Assembly: GCF_001310635.1 (NCBI RefSeq)
Contig: NZ_BAXR01000001.1
Coordinates: forward strand, 372,001 to 436,000
From: Bacillus sp. JCM 19034
GTDB taxonomy: Bacteria; Bacillota; Bacilli; Bacillales; Bacillaceae_D
Reading direction: 5' to 3'
Length of the DNA stretch: 64,000 nucleotides
Shown here one piece after another: positions 51,496-61,826 of the stretch. Within the stretch, counting starts at the first letter, position 1; every line of letters starts with the position of its first letter. A model generated the notes under the pieces. The model was not told where the DNA came from and did not search any database. It was given only the letters and a program-made list of their open reading frames with translations. The translations under genes and the position numbers were made by a program.

Positions 51496-52062
51496 TTAAT
51501 AAATCCCTAATTCGTCTGTCAGAGTTAAGAACTCCCTTTCCATAAGTTGATGTGACATAATCGCATTTTCATAATGGCGACGAGCAGCTCCTAATGAAGA
51601 AGATGATGAGTTAGCCTCATGTAACGCTTTATATAATTGCTCAATTTCATAAATCATTACACTATGAACATCTTGAAACCCTTCAAATGATTCAGGTATC
51701 TCAACATTCATGTATTTACCATACTCTTCTAAAATGTTAGTAGCCGACTGTTTTGCACTTTCAATATCGGAATCGGAAACGTTATTTAAGCTAAACAGTG
51801 GTTCAATTTCAAGAAGATGATTATATGTGGAATAAATGTATGTACCAGTTACATCAGCATATTCATTTAAAGCTTTTGCATTGTTATCATCCGATTGTAT
51901 GTGATAATTTTGTTCCATATTGTTTGGCTGTTCCGCTTTTGAAGTTGACTGTGTCTGCTGTTTCGTTACATCCTCGACAATTTCCTTTTCACTATCATTA
52001 AACGTACAACCAGTTAAAATGACGATCATAGACGTGATTATGACTAAAACGAATGTTTTCAA
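51496..52062 (-). CDS. lipoprotein of unknown function
   Basis: 188 residues from TTG 52062, which follows TAGGAGGGTGC; upstream in-frame codons are not needed. Signal peptide and lipobox ILTGC (Cys19). An S/T/Q-rich linker then a helical domain (YIYSTYNHLLEIEPLF to LMEREFLTLTDELGIY). No family recognised; it faces the YhcN/YlaJ gene. Confidence 0.75.
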   Translation of the reverse strand: MKTFVLVIITSMIVILTGCTFNDSEKEIVEDVTKQQTQSTSKAEQPNNMEQNYHIQSDDNNAKALNEYADVTGTYIYSTYNHLLEIEPLFSLNNVSDSDIESAKQSATNILEEYGKYMNVEIPESFEGFQDVHSVMIYEIEQLYKALHEANSSSSSLGAARRHYENAIMSHQLMEREFLTLTDELGIY

Positions 52063-52172
52063 AATGAGCACCCTCCTAATACAATTCCTTGTTGTTAGTA
52101 TGATCAATAGAAGGGGAACTATGTGTATTTGTTAGAGTCATTTTCCATTTTGAACAATATTATAAAAAAAGC

Positions 52173-52201
52173 TTGCAATGTACATTAGAATCGTATATAG
52201 T
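52173..52201 (+). promoter_or_regulatory. promoter of the cspD leader
   Basis: TTGCAA (52173-52178), spacer of 17, TATAGT (52196-52201). The cspD start is 215 bases downstream, so the leader is long, as in many cold-shock genes. Confidence 0.7.
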
Positions 52202-52281
52202 TAACGTATCAAGAAAAGTTGTTCATGTTCTTTTACGTTTAAATACTTTTGTATCAATTGCAATATAATGAGGAGTTCAGT

Positions 52282-52348
52282 ATTCACATACTATTAGGGA
52301 TATTTACTCAGGTTGTTGTTGATGTTCCTAATAATATGTGAATTTTTT
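52282..52348 (+). other. 17-bp stem with T-tract inside the cspD leader
   Basis: ATTCACATACTATTAGG pairs with CCTAATAATATGTGAAT with one mismatch, loop of 27 bases, then TTTTTT. It looks like an intrinsic terminator lying between the promoter and cspD. It may be an attenuator, a temperature-sensitive element, or the 3' end of a separate small RNA. Confidence 0.75.
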
Positions 52349-52416
52349 ATTTGCTAGAGGCAAATGTGAGTGTAGCATATTAAGAAAAATTTATTTACGA
52401 TTGGAGAAATTTATTC

Positions 52417-52617
52417 ATGCAAACTGGTACAGTTAAGTGGTTTAACGCAGAAAAAGGATTCGGTTTTATCGAGGTTGAAGGTGGAAATGACGTATTTGTA
52501 CATTTCAGCGCTATCACTGGCGATGGTTTCAAGTCTCTTGATGAAGGTCAATCAGTAGAATTTGAAATCGTTGATGGTGACCGTGGTCCTCAAGCAGCTA
52601 ACGTTGTTAAGCTTTAA
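52417..52617 (+). CDS. cspD: cold-shock protein (CspD-like)
   Basis: 66-residue OB-fold RNA chaperone. RNP1 KGFGFIEV and RNP2 VFVHFSAI are present; the ending PQAANVVKL is like B. subtilis CspD. ATG follows ATTGGAG. Preceded by a long structured leader and followed by its own terminator, so monocistronic. Confidence 0.95.
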   Translation: MQTGTVKWFNAEKGFGFIEVEGGNDVFVHFSAITGDGFKSLDEGQSVEFEIVDGDRGPQAANVVKL

Positions 52618-52666
52618 TCTGCGTTAACTCTTATTTCATATGATACCGCATAGAGCATATGTGGTA

Positions 52667-52717
52667 AAGATAGCACCCTAGGGAGATAATTTTATCTTTT
52701 TGGGGTGTTTTCTTGTT
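52667..52717 (+). terminator. terminator after cspD
   Basis: AAAGATAGCACCC pairs, with a G-T pair and inner AGAT/ATCT, to GGGTGTTTTCTT; T-rich tail. Confidence 0.72.
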
Positions 52718-52784
52718 ATAATAGTGTAGAAATACATAATAAGTATTCATATTGACTATCAAACAAAGAGGGGGGAAAGAAAAT

Positions 52785-54821
52785 ATGAAAATAAACCTAC
52801 TATTTAGAGGTTGTATAAGTTTGATTCTTGTTCTGTTCATTGCGGCTTGCTCTAATCAGAATCCAACTCCAGAAGAAGTTTTTGAAGCTTATGTGGGGCA
52901 TTGGCTAGATGGAGAGTACGAGCAAATGTACGAAATGATCTCAGAGGATGTTCGTTCATCTCTAACGCAAGAGGATTTTTCAAATGCTTATCAAGAAGTT
53001 TATGATGCTCTCCAACTAAGTGATATTCATGTGGAAAGTCCCATTCTGCAAGATGATGTAGAAAAAGAGCAACGAGATAAGGATGTAACTGAAGTGTATT
53101 TGCCGTTCGTACAAACGTTAGAAATCATTACAGGTTCTATTGATTTTGAACAGAATATGTTTCTTGTACAAAACGGAGAATCCAATAAATGGGAGATACA
53201 ATGGGACCATTCCTTAGTTTTGCCAGTGTTAAGTGAGGGGGATTCTATTCAAGTTCGTTATCAAATGCCTGAGCGTGGTGAAATTTTTGATCGAAATGGT
53301 ATTGGTCTTGCCATTAATGGACAGGCGTATGACATCGGACTCGTCCCAGGTCGTATGGAAGGGGTTGAAGAGGATACTTTTGCCTTTCTAGAAGATGAAT
53401 TCGGTTTATCCGAAGAGTTTATTGAATCTAAGTTAAGTCAATCTTGGGTGCGTGATGATACATTTGTTCCACTCATTAGCGTTGGAAGTGACATGGAGGA
53501 TTATGTAAAGCATTTACGAGAAACCGTTCCAGGAGTCAGTTATTTGCCTTTTGATACACGAGAATATCCACTTAGAGAAGTAACTGCCCATTTAACTGGT
53601 TATATCGGTGCCATCCCAGAAGATCAGTTAGAAGAGAAAATAGAAGAAGGCTATAGTGACAATAGCCTTATCGGTCGTGCAGGTCTTGAATCGGTATTTG
53701 AAGAACAGTTAAGAGGGGAATTCGGTGTCGAAATTGCGGTTGTTAATGAAGAAGACCAAGAAAAGGACATTATTACTCGGAAAGACCCTGTTAATGGTGA
53801 TGATGTCCATTTGACCATTGATAGTAACTTACAACGCAATATCGTTGATTCATTTTCAGAAGAAGATGCAGGTGTGGCTGTTGCGATTCAACCGCAAACA
53901 GGAGAGGTGCTTTCTCTCGTTAGTGCACCAACGTATGACCCGAATTCATTTGTTATCGGGTTTAGACCTGGTGAATATGATGATTTGGAACAAAATGAAA
54001 ACAGACCATTTACAAACCGATTTACACAATCTTTTGCTCCTGGATCATCAATTAAACCAATTACTGCTGCCATTGCTTTAAAGGAAGGGTTAGATCCAAG
54101 TCATGAACGAAACATTCAGTCCCGACAGTGGCAACCGGAAGATTCATCGTGGGGTGAGTATTTTGTCCGTCGTGTGACAGATCCGGGTCACCCGATCGAT
54201 CTAAATAGTGCGATGAAATACTCTGATAATATTTATTTTGCACAAATTATAATGGAGTTAGGCTCTGAGTCATTTACAGACGGGCTAGAGCTATTTGGAT
54301 TTAATGAGTCAATTCCTTTTTCTTATGGGATGAGATCTTCGACTTACGCCAATGAAGGCATTTCAAGTGATTTACAATTAGCTGATACAGCTTATGGACA
54401 AGGCGAAATGCTTGTAAACCCATTACACTTATCATTAATGTACACTGCTTTTGTAAACGATGGTAACATTGTGAAACCGACATTACTCCAAGGTGAAGAG
54501 CCTACTTATTGGCTTGAGGATGTGATCTCTGAGGAAGAAGCAGCACTAATTCATCAAACATTACAATTAGTCGTAGAAGATTCTAATGGCACAGGACACG
54601 CTGCATACATGAATTCATTGCCAATCGCAGGGAAAACAGGGACGACTGAATATAAATTAACACAGAATGACGATGGGGCAGAATCTGGTTGGTTTGTTGC
54701 TTATAATTCTGAAAATCCAGAACTACTGCTAACTTATATGATTGAGGAAGTAGAGGATCGTGGAGGAAGCAAATACGTCGTTCCTAAAGTAAAAGAGATA
54801 TTCGATAAAACATTCCATTAA
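52785..54821 (+). CDS. class B penicillin-binding protein, PBP3/MecA-like
   Basis: 678 residues. Lipobox AAC (Cys22), an NTF2-like MecA N-terminal domain (VFEAYVGHWLDGEYEQMYEMIS), a dimerisation domain with ERGEIFDRNG, and a transpeptidase with S421-x-x-K424 (SSIKP), SDN and K617 (KTGTTE). Same domain order as B. subtilis PBP3 (PbpC) and staphylococcal PBP2a. ATG 52785 after GAGGGGGG. Cross-links peptidoglycan at the outer membrane face. No frame damage. Confidence 0.94.
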   Translation: MKINLLFRGCISLILVLFIAACSNQNPTPEEVFEAYVGHWLDGEYEQMYEMISEDVRSSLTQEDFSNAYQEVYDALQLSDIHVESPILQDDVEKEQRDKDVTEVYLPFVQTLEIITGSIDFEQNMFLVQNGESNKWEIQWDHSLVLPVLSEGDSIQVRYQMPERGEIFDRNGIGLAINGQAYDIGLVPGRMEGVEEDTFAFLEDEFGLSEEFIESKLSQSWVRDDTFVPLISVGSDMEDYVKHLRETVPGVSYLPFDTREYPLREVTAHLTGYIGAIPEDQLEEKIEEGYSDNSLIGRAGLESVFEEQLRGEFGVEIAVVNEEDQEKDIITRKDPVNGDDVHLTIDSNLQRNIVDSFSEEDAGVAVAIQPQTGEVLSLVSAPTYDPNSFVIGFRPGEYDDLEQNENRPFTNRFTQSFAPGSSIKPITAAIALKEGLDPSHERNIQSRQWQPEDSSWGEYFVRRVTDPGHPIDLNSAMKYSDNIYFAQIIMELGSESFTDGLELFGFNESIPFSYGMRSSTYANEGISSDLQLADTAYGQGEMLVNPLHLSLMYTAFVNDGNIVKPTLLQGEEPTYWLEDVISEEEAALIHQTLQLVVEDSNGTGHAAYMNSLPIAGKTGTTEYKLTQNDDGAESGWFVAYNSENPELLLTYMIEEVEDRGGSKYVVPKVKEIFDKTFH

Positions 54822-54830
54822 TTTATAGAG

Positions 54831-54877
54831 GAGACGTTTCGGTTTTATTTAATAGACGAAACGTTTTTCTTTTTCAT
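54831..54877 (+). terminator. terminator after PBP3
   Basis: GACGTTTCG pairs with CGAAACGTT around GTTTTATTTAATAGA, then TTTCTTTTTC. Confidence 0.85.
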
Positions 54878-54898
54878 TAATTAGTTACCTACAATCCA

Positions 54899-54944
54899 TT
54901 GACTTATATTGTTATACCTTATATAGTAATTGTAAACGATTGCA
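54899..54944 (+). promoter_or_regulatory. promoter with catabolite-response (cre) site
   Basis: TTGACT (54899-54904), spacer of 17, TATAGT (54922-54927). TGTAAACGATTGCA (54931-54944) matches the CcpA cre consensus TGWAANCGNTNWCA at 13 of 14 positions and covers the expected start site, predicting repression by CcpA. Confidence 0.78.
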
Positions 54945-54961
54945 TACTATGCGATGAAAAC

Positions 54962-54993
54962 GAAACTCTTTAGATGTAGATGAGTTTCTTTTT
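54962..54993 (+). terminator. terminator-like hairpin in the leader of the isomerase gene
   Basis: GAAACTC pairs with GAGTTTC around TTTAGATGTAGAT, followed by TTTTT. It lies between the promoter and the gene at 55071, so it could attenuate transcription. Confidence 0.6.
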
Positions 54994-55070
54994 AACACGC
55001 AAATCTGGGATCGTTTTCATACACAAACAAGCAATCAAATTATGATTGAAATTAGGAGAGGTGTTAAAAG

Positions 55071-56039
55071 ATGAAATTAGGAGTGTTTTCTGTTTTATTT
55101 TCTAATTTAAGCTTTGAAGAGATGTTAGATTACGTTAAAGATGCAGGCTTAGACGCGGTTGAAATCGGTACGGGGGGCTATCCTGGTAATGCCCATTGCC
55201 CATTAGATGAGTTGCTTGAAAGTGAAGAAAAACGTAAAGAATATATGGAAAAAATTGAATCTCGCGGCTTAACGATTAGTGCATTTAGTTGTCATGGAAA
55301 CCCGATTTCACCTAATAAAGAATTTGCGAAGGAGTGCCAGGAAACGTTTAAGAAAACGGTTCGTTTAGCAAAACTGTTAAGCGTTCCCGTTGTCAATACA
55401 TTTTCGGGAGCAGCAGGAGATCATGAAGGAGCAAAATACCCGAATTGGCCTGTTGCACCTTGGCCAAACGAATATGGTGATGTCCTAAAGTGGCAATGGG
55501 AAGAAAAGCTAATCCCTTACTGGAAAGAAGCCGGAGCATTCGCAAAGGAACATGGCATTAAAGTTGGACTAGAATTGCATGGTGGCTTTCTCGTACATAC
55601 ACCATATACGATGCTAAAGTTGCGCGAAGAAACATGTGATGCGATTGGAGCTAATTTAGATCCCAGTCATTTATGGTGGCAAGGAATTGATCCAGTAGCA
55701 GCAATTAAAATTCTTGGTAAAGCAGGGGCCATTCATCATTTCCATGCAAAGGATACGTTTATTGACCAAGATAACGTTAATATGTACGGTTTAACAGATA
55801 TGCAGCCTTATGGCGAAATTCAAACACGTTCATGGAATTTCCGCTCTGTAGGGTTAGGTCATAGCAGCCAAGAATGGACAAATATTATGAGTGCATTACG
55901 CACATATGGTTATGATTATGTTGTAAGCATTGAACATGAAGATCCTTTAATGTCAATTGATGAAGGATTTAAATGTGCAGTGGACAATTTACAAAAAGTA
56001 CTATTAAGAGAACAACCTGCAGATATGTGGTGGGTTTAA
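55071..56039 (+). CDS. sugar phosphate isomerase/epimerase (TIM barrel)
   Basis: 322 residues of the AP-endonuclease-2/xylose-isomerase-like family (IolE, IolH, YcjR relatives). Metal-site segments visible: LELHGGF, NLDPSHLWWQGID, HFHAKDTFID, and VSIEHEDPLMS. ATG after TTAGGAGAGG. The promoter and cre site upstream point to use of a secondary carbon source. It is followed by a terminator, so it stands alone with no transporter next to it; the substrate is unknown. Confidence 0.88.
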   Translation: MKLGVFSVLFSNLSFEEMLDYVKDAGLDAVEIGTGGYPGNAHCPLDELLESEEKRKEYMEKIESRGLTISAFSCHGNPISPNKEFAKECQETFKKTVRLAKLLSVPVVNTFSGAAGDHEGAKYPNWPVAPWPNEYGDVLKWQWEEKLIPYWKEAGAFAKEHGIKVGLELHGGFLVHTPYTMLKLREETCDAIGANLDPSHLWWQGIDPVAAIKILGKAGAIHHFHAKDTFIDQDNVNMYGLTDMQPYGEIQTRSWNFRSVGLGHSSQEWTNIMSALRTYGYDYVVSIEHEDPLMSIDEGFKCAVDNLQKVLLREQPADMWWV

Positions 56040-56045
56040 ACATTT

Positions 56046-56086
56046 GAGAGCTGTCAATGGATCTAATTCTTTTGACAGCTCTATTT
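56046..56086 (+). terminator. terminator after the isomerase gene
   Basis: GAGAGCTGTCAA pairs with TTGACAGCTC around TGGATCTAATTCT, then TATTTAT. Confidence 0.78.
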
Positions 56087-56289
56087 ATGGTTTAATACTA
56101 TAACACACATTATTAAATGACTCGTTTTTGTTGTATGCGTAGTCACAAAACTTCGCCTGCGAGATTGATATTTGCTTTACATTTAATGGAGGATGTCTAT
56201 TTCAGCAAAAATAGTATGTTTTTTCGTTCATTTGAATTGTGCCTAGCAATTGTATCATTTGAGATGGTGATTCAATCAAGAAAGAAATT

Positions 56290-56853
56290 TTATTTTCCTG
56301 TAGGTGAATAATACAGTATGTTTTGAAACGTAGTTGCTGTATCATTTTCATTGCGATATACATGAGGAGTATGTGCTTTAAAGTGAATAGCATCGTTTTT
56401 AGAAAGGGTATAACGACTTTGATTCACCTCTAAAATTAACGTACCTTCTGTCACGATAATATATTCTTCAACTCCTCCTTGATGTGCTTCAGAGAAATGG
56501 ATACTGTGTGGATGTAAGTTAATTGTATAAACCTCAAACTGCTTTCCTTGTTTAAAAGGGAAGATAGGGTAGACATTATATTGTCCATTTGATTCAGATA
56601 ACGGTTCAATTTCTTGAAAAGATACAAGAGCAACCTCTTCTTTCTCTTCTTCAAAAAACTCTGAAAAGGAAACCTTTAATCCGTTAGCTATTTTCCACAA
56701 TACAGAAACAGTAGGATTGGAAACGCCGCGTTCAATTTGACCAAGCATTGCTTTGCTTACTCCAGTGAGATGAGAGGTTTGTTCTAGACTAAGTCCTTTA
56801 AATTTGCGAAATGACTTTAATTTTGTTGCAATTTGCTTATTAATTTCTTCCAT
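56290..56853 (-). CDS. XRE-cupin transcriptional regulator
   Basis: 187 residues. N-terminal helix-turn-helix of the XRE type (LKSFRKFKGLSLEQTSHLTGVSKAMLGQIERG, about 1-65) and a C-terminal cupin_2 domain (HQGGVEEYIIVTEGTLILEV...KNDAIHFKAHTPHVYRN). ATG 56853 follows AGAAGGTGACG. Divergent from azlC, whose operon it probably controls in response to an amino acid or related ligand bound by the cupin (inferred). Confidence 0.9.
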   Translation of the reverse strand: MEEINKQIATKLKSFRKFKGLSLEQTSHLTGVSKAMLGQIERGVSNPTVSVLWKIANGLKVSFSEFFEEEKEEVALVSFQEIEPLSESNGQYNVYPIFPFKQGKQFEVYTINLHPHSIHFSEAHQGGVEEYIIVTEGTLILEVNQSRYTLSKNDAIHFKAHTPHVYRNENDTATTFQNILYYSPTGK

Positions 56854-56961
56854 AACGTCACCTTCTCAATTTATTGTTGTAAATAGACCGTACAATAAGT
56901 ATCTTATCTATTATAGCATATAGAAGTATGTTATATTAGACATAGAGGGAGGGGCTTTATT

Positions 56962-57697
56962 TTGAATGAATCATCCACAACAGAACAAAAAGAAATAGAA
57001 ACGCCCTTTAAAAAAGGACTAAAAATAGGTATACCTGTCGCTATCGGGTATATTCCCATTGCCATCGCTTTTGGTTTATTAGCTAAATCTGCACAAATAT
57101 CAGACATTGTTACATTGATGATGTCGCTCATTATATTTGCCGGTGCAAGTCAATTTATTGGTATTAATTTAATAATGGCTGGAGTAGCCTATTGGGAAAT
57201 TGTCTTTACAACCTTTTTATTAAATGTTCGCCACTTTCTTATGACTGCGTCCTTGTCACAGCGATTACCTAAAACACATCGAAAAAATGCTTGCCACCCT
57301 TGCATTTGGAGTGACAGATGAAACGTTTAGTGTCGCATCAACACAACGAGAAAAGGAATTACAGCCGACATTTTTACTAGGATTAAACTTAATTACCTTT
57401 TCCGCTTGGAACGTTGGGACTTGGATTGGCGTTTTCCTTGCAGTTGGCCTTCCAGCTTCTGTTCAATCTAGTATGGGCATCGCTCTTTATTCCATGTTTA
57501 TCGGCTTGCTTGTCCCCGCATTAAAGAAGGGAAAAGAAATTTCAATTGTTGTTGGAATTGCAATCATCGTCAGTTCATTGTTTTATTGGGTAGTCCCACT
57601 ATTCATAAACGTTTCCGATGGTTTACAAATTATTGGAACAACTGTTATTGCAGCAGCAATCGGTGCATTTTTGTTTCCAAAGGAGGAAGTAAGTTGA
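56962..57697 (+). CDS. azlC: AzlC family branched-chain amino acid exporter subunit, one frameshift
   Basis: About 244 residues with the AzlC pattern: GIPVAIGYIPIAIAFGLLAKSA, FAGASQFIGINLI, LLNVRHFLMTASL, LAFGVTDETFSV. The frame breaks near 57275 in an AAAA run; removing one A gives RLPKHIEKMLATLAFG. TTG start after GAGGGAGGGG. Works with AzlD as a two-subunit transporter. Confidence 0.92.
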
Positions 57698-57999
57698 TTA
57701 CTTATATCGTTCTTGTTCTCATTATGGGACTTGTTACATATGTTCCACGAATGTTACCGATGGTGTATCTCCATTCTATGGAACTACCTCATTTTCTGCA
57801 ACGTTTTTTGCAGTTTGTCCCTTACGCTGTTTTGGCAAGTTTAATCTTTCCAGGTATATTATATTCTGTTGACCATATATACTCAGCGTTTATCGGCGGT
57901 CTCGTTTCCGTTGTTCTTGCCTTATCGCGAATGAATTTAATGATTGTTGTTCTCGGTGGCATTATAACGGTCTTTATCTGCGATCAATTGTTTTTTTAG
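57694..57999 (+). CDS. azlD: AzlD family branched-chain amino acid transport subunit
   Basis: 101 residues, three to four membrane helices; family signatures ITYIVLVLIMGLVTYVPRMLPMVYL and FVPYAVLASLIFPGIL. TTG start overlaps the azlC stop (TTGA) after AAAGGAGGAAG, showing translational coupling. Confidence 0.92.
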   Translation: MITYIVLVLIMGLVTYVPRMLPMVYLHSMELPHFLQRFLQFVPYAVLASLIFPGILYSVDHIYSAFIGGLVSVVLALSRMNLMIVVLGGIITVFICDQLFF

Positions 58000-58041
58000 C
58001 TTCATTTCTATCTTACTAGATAGAAATGAAGCTTTTATAAT
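57998..58041 (+). terminator. terminator after azlD
   Basis: AGCTTCATTTCTATC pairs perfectly with GATAGAAATGAAGCT around TTACTA, then TTTTATAAT. Confidence 0.9.
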
Positions 58042-58174
58042 GTAAGGAAGAAACAATTCTAAAGAAGTGGCTTGAAGAAGCACTGTAATAGATATAGGTA
58101 GATTTTAAGAATAGATGACTTTTCACACAAACAAACATTCGCTATAATAGAGAAATAGAATTGGGGTGAACTAG

Positions 58175-60447
58175 ATGTTTAAAAAAGACTTACAACAATT
58201 ACTCGAAGAATTTCGTACTCACGAAGAATATAAAGAACAAATTGTCCATTGGCATGAAATTACTGCAACAGAAGCAAAAACTGTTCCTTTTCCAAACGGT
58301 CTTAATTCGAACCTCGTAAAAGCATTACAAAACAGAGGTATGCAATCTTTATACATTCACCAAGGCGAGGCTTATCAAAATATTCAAGATAAGAACCATA
58401 TCGTCACCGTAACGCCAACTGCATCAGGTAAAACACTTTGCTATAATTTACCTGTTTTACAGGAGATAACAGAAAATGAAGAAAGCAGGGCGTTATACCT
58501 TTTTCCAACGAAAGCATTAGCACAAGATCAAATGAGTGAAGTAAATGAGCTAATAGCCGAAATGGGAATCCCTATTAAAAGTTATACCTATGATGGTGAT
58601 ACGCCACCTAACATCCGTCAAGCCGTACGAAAGGCTGGTCATATAGTTATTACAAATCCTGATATGTTACATTCAGCTATTTTACCTCATCATACAAAAT
58701 GGATATCCTTTTTGAGAAATTAAAATATATTGTTATAGATGAACTTCATACATATCGTGGAGTATTCGGAAGCCATGTGGCAAATGTGATTAGGAGATTA
58801 AAAAGAATTGCCCGTTATTATGGAAGTGAGCCTATTTTTATTTGTACGTCAGCAACGATTGCTAACCCAAAGGAATTAGCGGAAACGTTAATTGGCGAAA
58901 GAGTTGTGTTAATTGATAATAATGGTGCTCCCAGTGGAAAAAAACATTTTTATTTTTTATAACCCGCCACTTATTAATAAGCCTTTAAATATCCGTAAAA
59001 GTGCGACAACTGAAGTGAACATGCTAGCAAAGCATTTCCTGCGAAACGATATCCAAACGATTGTATTTGCTCGTAGTCGTGTACGTGTGGAGCTTATTTT
59101 AAGTCACTTGCAATCATTAACGAAAAATGAGATTACCGATCAATCATTACGTGGGTATCGTGGAGGCTATTTGCCAAAACAAAGAAGAGAAATTGAAAAA
59201 GGATTACGTGAAGGCAAAATAAAGGGAGTTGTTAGCACTAATGCACTTGAATTAGGTGTTGATATTGGACAATTGCAAGCGTGTATTATGACAGGATATC
59301 CCGGTACTATCGCAAGTGCTTGGCAACAGGCTGGACGAGCTGGTAGAAGACAAAATGAATCGGTCATTATTATGGTTGCAAGCTCGTCTCCGCTAGATCA
59401 ATATATTATCTCAAACCCAGATTATTTTTTGAACGTAATCCCGAATCTGCACGTATTAATCCAGATAATTTAATTATTTTAGTAGATCATTTAAAATGTG
59501 CTGCATATGAATTACCTTTCAAACGTGGCGAATTGTTTGATGGCAATGATATTGAGGAAATTCTCGATTTTCTTGCAGAAGAACAAGTGCTACATCATCG
59601 TGTTGATAAATGGTATTGGATGTCTGATGCTTTCCCTGCACATGGAATAAGTTTACGATCTGCATCTCAAGAAAATGTCATTATTATAGATCAAACAAAT
59701 CAAGGAGCGGAAAAGGTTATTGGCGAAATGGACCGGTTTAGTGCAATGACTTTGTTACATGATGAAGCTATATATCTTCACGAAGGTGAACAATATCAAG
59801 TGGAGCTGTTAGACTGGGAAGAGAAAAAAGCGTTTGTACGTCATGTTGCGGTTGATTATTTTACTGATGCTAACTTAGCCGTTCAGCTGCGTGTGTTAGA
59901 GGAAGATGAAAATCTTCAAGCACCAGAAATCGCGACTTTCTTTGGGGATGTAATGGTAAATGCAAAAGCTACTATATTTAAAAAAATAAAGCTTACAACA
60001 TTTGAAACAATTGGTTCAGGCCCGATACATCTTCCCGAAGAAGAATTGCATACAAATGCGATGTGGATTCAATTTTCTCCTAAATGGTATGAAAGCTATT
60101 CCGAAAAACGCCTTGATGCTGTTTTGTCAGGAATTGCACAATTACTCCAACATATAGCTCCTGTTTTCGTCATGTGCGATCAACGTGATTTGCATGTTGT
60201 CCCACAACTAAAGTCAGACCATAATAATTGTCCTACCATTTTTATCTATGATCGTTATCCAGGTGGAATTGGTTTAGCTAAAGAGGTTTTTAACAACTTT
60301 CGGACCGTTATTAGGCAGACGGCTGATCTATTAAATAATTGTCGCTGTTCAACTGGTTGTCCAGCATGTATCGGCACAACTGATGATGACAAAGTAAAAC
60401 AATTAGTCGAGCAGTTCTTAGCCTTATTAACAAGTGGGTACGAGTGA
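58175..60447 (+). CDS. mrfA: MrfA DNA repair helicase (YprA), three frameshifts
   Basis: 3'-5' DNA helicase acting with MrfB in repair of mitomycin C adducts in B. subtilis. About 757 residues: Walker [13 protein letters not shown]-type box [38 protein letters not shown], then a DUF1998-like C-terminus with four cysteines ([14 protein letters not shown]). Frame breaks near 58708 (T run, +1), 58947 (T run, -1) and 59430 (T run, +1) are single-base homopolymer problems. ATG follows TTGGGGTG. Confidence 0.94.
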
Positions 60448-60449
60448 TC

Positions 60450-61697
60450 ATGAAGAAGGCAAAACTAAATCGTCTAAAAGGGCATATGGGCTTAAATAAT
60501 ACAAAAAAAGTAGAAACAAGTTTACATGATCAAAAACAGAATACGGTCATCCCGTACGAACAGGAATGGACGAACTTTCGAGTATATCCGTATTGGTTTG
60601 ACGGCCATTACATTTTTATTCGTGAAACGTTTTACCCATTAGATCAACAACATGGATTATATAAATTTGAACAGCTTCAGGATTCCATAGCCTTATGGGA
60701 ATCAGTGCAAGTGGATCATCCACTATCCACTAAAGGGATAAGAGCAGATCAACTGTTGTTCTTTGATACAGAAACAACCGGTTTAAGCGGTGGGGCTGGT
60801 AACACCATCTTTTTATTAGGCTTCTGTCAATTTAAAGATAATGGCATTTTAGTTAAACAATATTTCCTTCCAGGTCCTGAAGCAGAAGTAGCACTATACA
60901 ATGCTTTTTTAAATGATATTGGTAACGATAAGTACCTTGTGACGTATAATGGAAAAGCTTTTGATTGGCCACAGGTTAAAACGAGACATACATTTGTTAA
61001 GGAGCATGTTCCTAAACTTCCTCCTTTTGGACATTTTGACCTATTACATGCAGCACGTAGGCTTTGGAAAAATGTCTTGCCTACTTGTCAATTAAAAGTA
61101 GTAGAAGAACATGAATTACAATTTATGCGTGAAGCAGATACACCTAGTTATCTCGTCCCAATGTTATATTTTGACTTTTTAAATGATCCTAACCCTGAAT
61201 ATGTCCAGTCTGTTTTCTTGCATCATGAATGGGATGTACTATCTCTTTTGAGCCTTTACATTCATTTAAGCCAGAAGATAATTAAGCCTTCCGCTTTTGC
61301 AACAAGTATAGAAACGTTTGAAATAGCACGTTGGTTTGAATTTGTTGGAGAAGCCGATCAAGCAATGAATTTGTATCAAAGTTTATTGACAGAGACAAGC
61401 GATTTAAAAATGAAAAGCTTATTTGCATATGCCAGCTTATTAAAAAAGAAAAAAAGCTATTTGGAGGCAGTCCATTATTTCAAACAGTGTGTTAAATTAC
61501 AACCGGACCACGAATTAGCAATCATTGAGCTTGCAAAATTATTAGAACACCAATTTAAAGATTACGAAAATGCACTTTTTTATTGTGAACAACTATATAA
61601 ACGAACAAATTCAAAAGAGATCCGAAAGCGTATTGATCGTTTGCAAAGAAAAACAGGAAAAAGAATATTTCCAGGGCAAGCGCAAGAAATGTGGTAA
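60450..61697 (+). CDS. mrfB: MrfB exonuclease (YprB)
   Basis: 415 residues. RNase H-like/DnaQ exonuclease domain with D106 and E108 in FFDTETTG, a second acidic site in VTYNGKAFDWPQ, HFDLLHAARR, HHEWDVLSL; C-terminal TPR-like helices (FEFVGEADQAMNLYQSLL, SYLEAVHYFKQCVKLQP). ATG 60450, two bases after the mrfA stop, so coupled. Partner of MrfA in excising bulky lesions. Confidence 0.93.
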   Translation: MKKAKLNRLKGHMGLNNTKKVETSLHDQKQNTVIPYEQEWTNFRVYPYWFDGHYIFIRETFYPLDQQHGLYKFEQLQDSIALWESVQVDHPLSTKGIRADQLLFFDTETTGLSGGAGNTIFLLGFCQFKDNGILVKQYFLPGPEAEVALYNAFLNDIGNDKYLVTYNGKAFDWPQVKTRHTFVKEHVPKLPPFGHFDLLHAARRLWKNVLPTCQLKVVEEHELQFMREADTPSYLVPMLYFDFLNDPNPEYVQSVFLHHEWDVLSLLSLYIHLSQKIIKPSAFATSIETFEIARWFEFVGEADQAMNLYQSLLTETSDLKMKSLFAYASLLKKKKSYLEAVHYFKQCVKLQPDHELAIIELAKLLEHQFKDYENALFYCEQLYKRTNSKEIRKRIDRLQRKTGKRIFPGQAQEMW

Positions 61698-61826
61698 ATC
61701 AACAATTTTTTTCAAAAAACGATCATTAAATTGGTAAGTGTTTGTAAATTCTAAAAAGAAATTGTCATTTCACATTAATCCTATTAAAATGATAATCGCT
61801 TGATATGCTTTTTTAGGAGAAGGTGA

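Noticed and set aside
56117-56311. 64-codon frame after the isomerase gene
   Set aside because: Overlaps the end of the XRE-cupin gene, no ribosome site, no family features.
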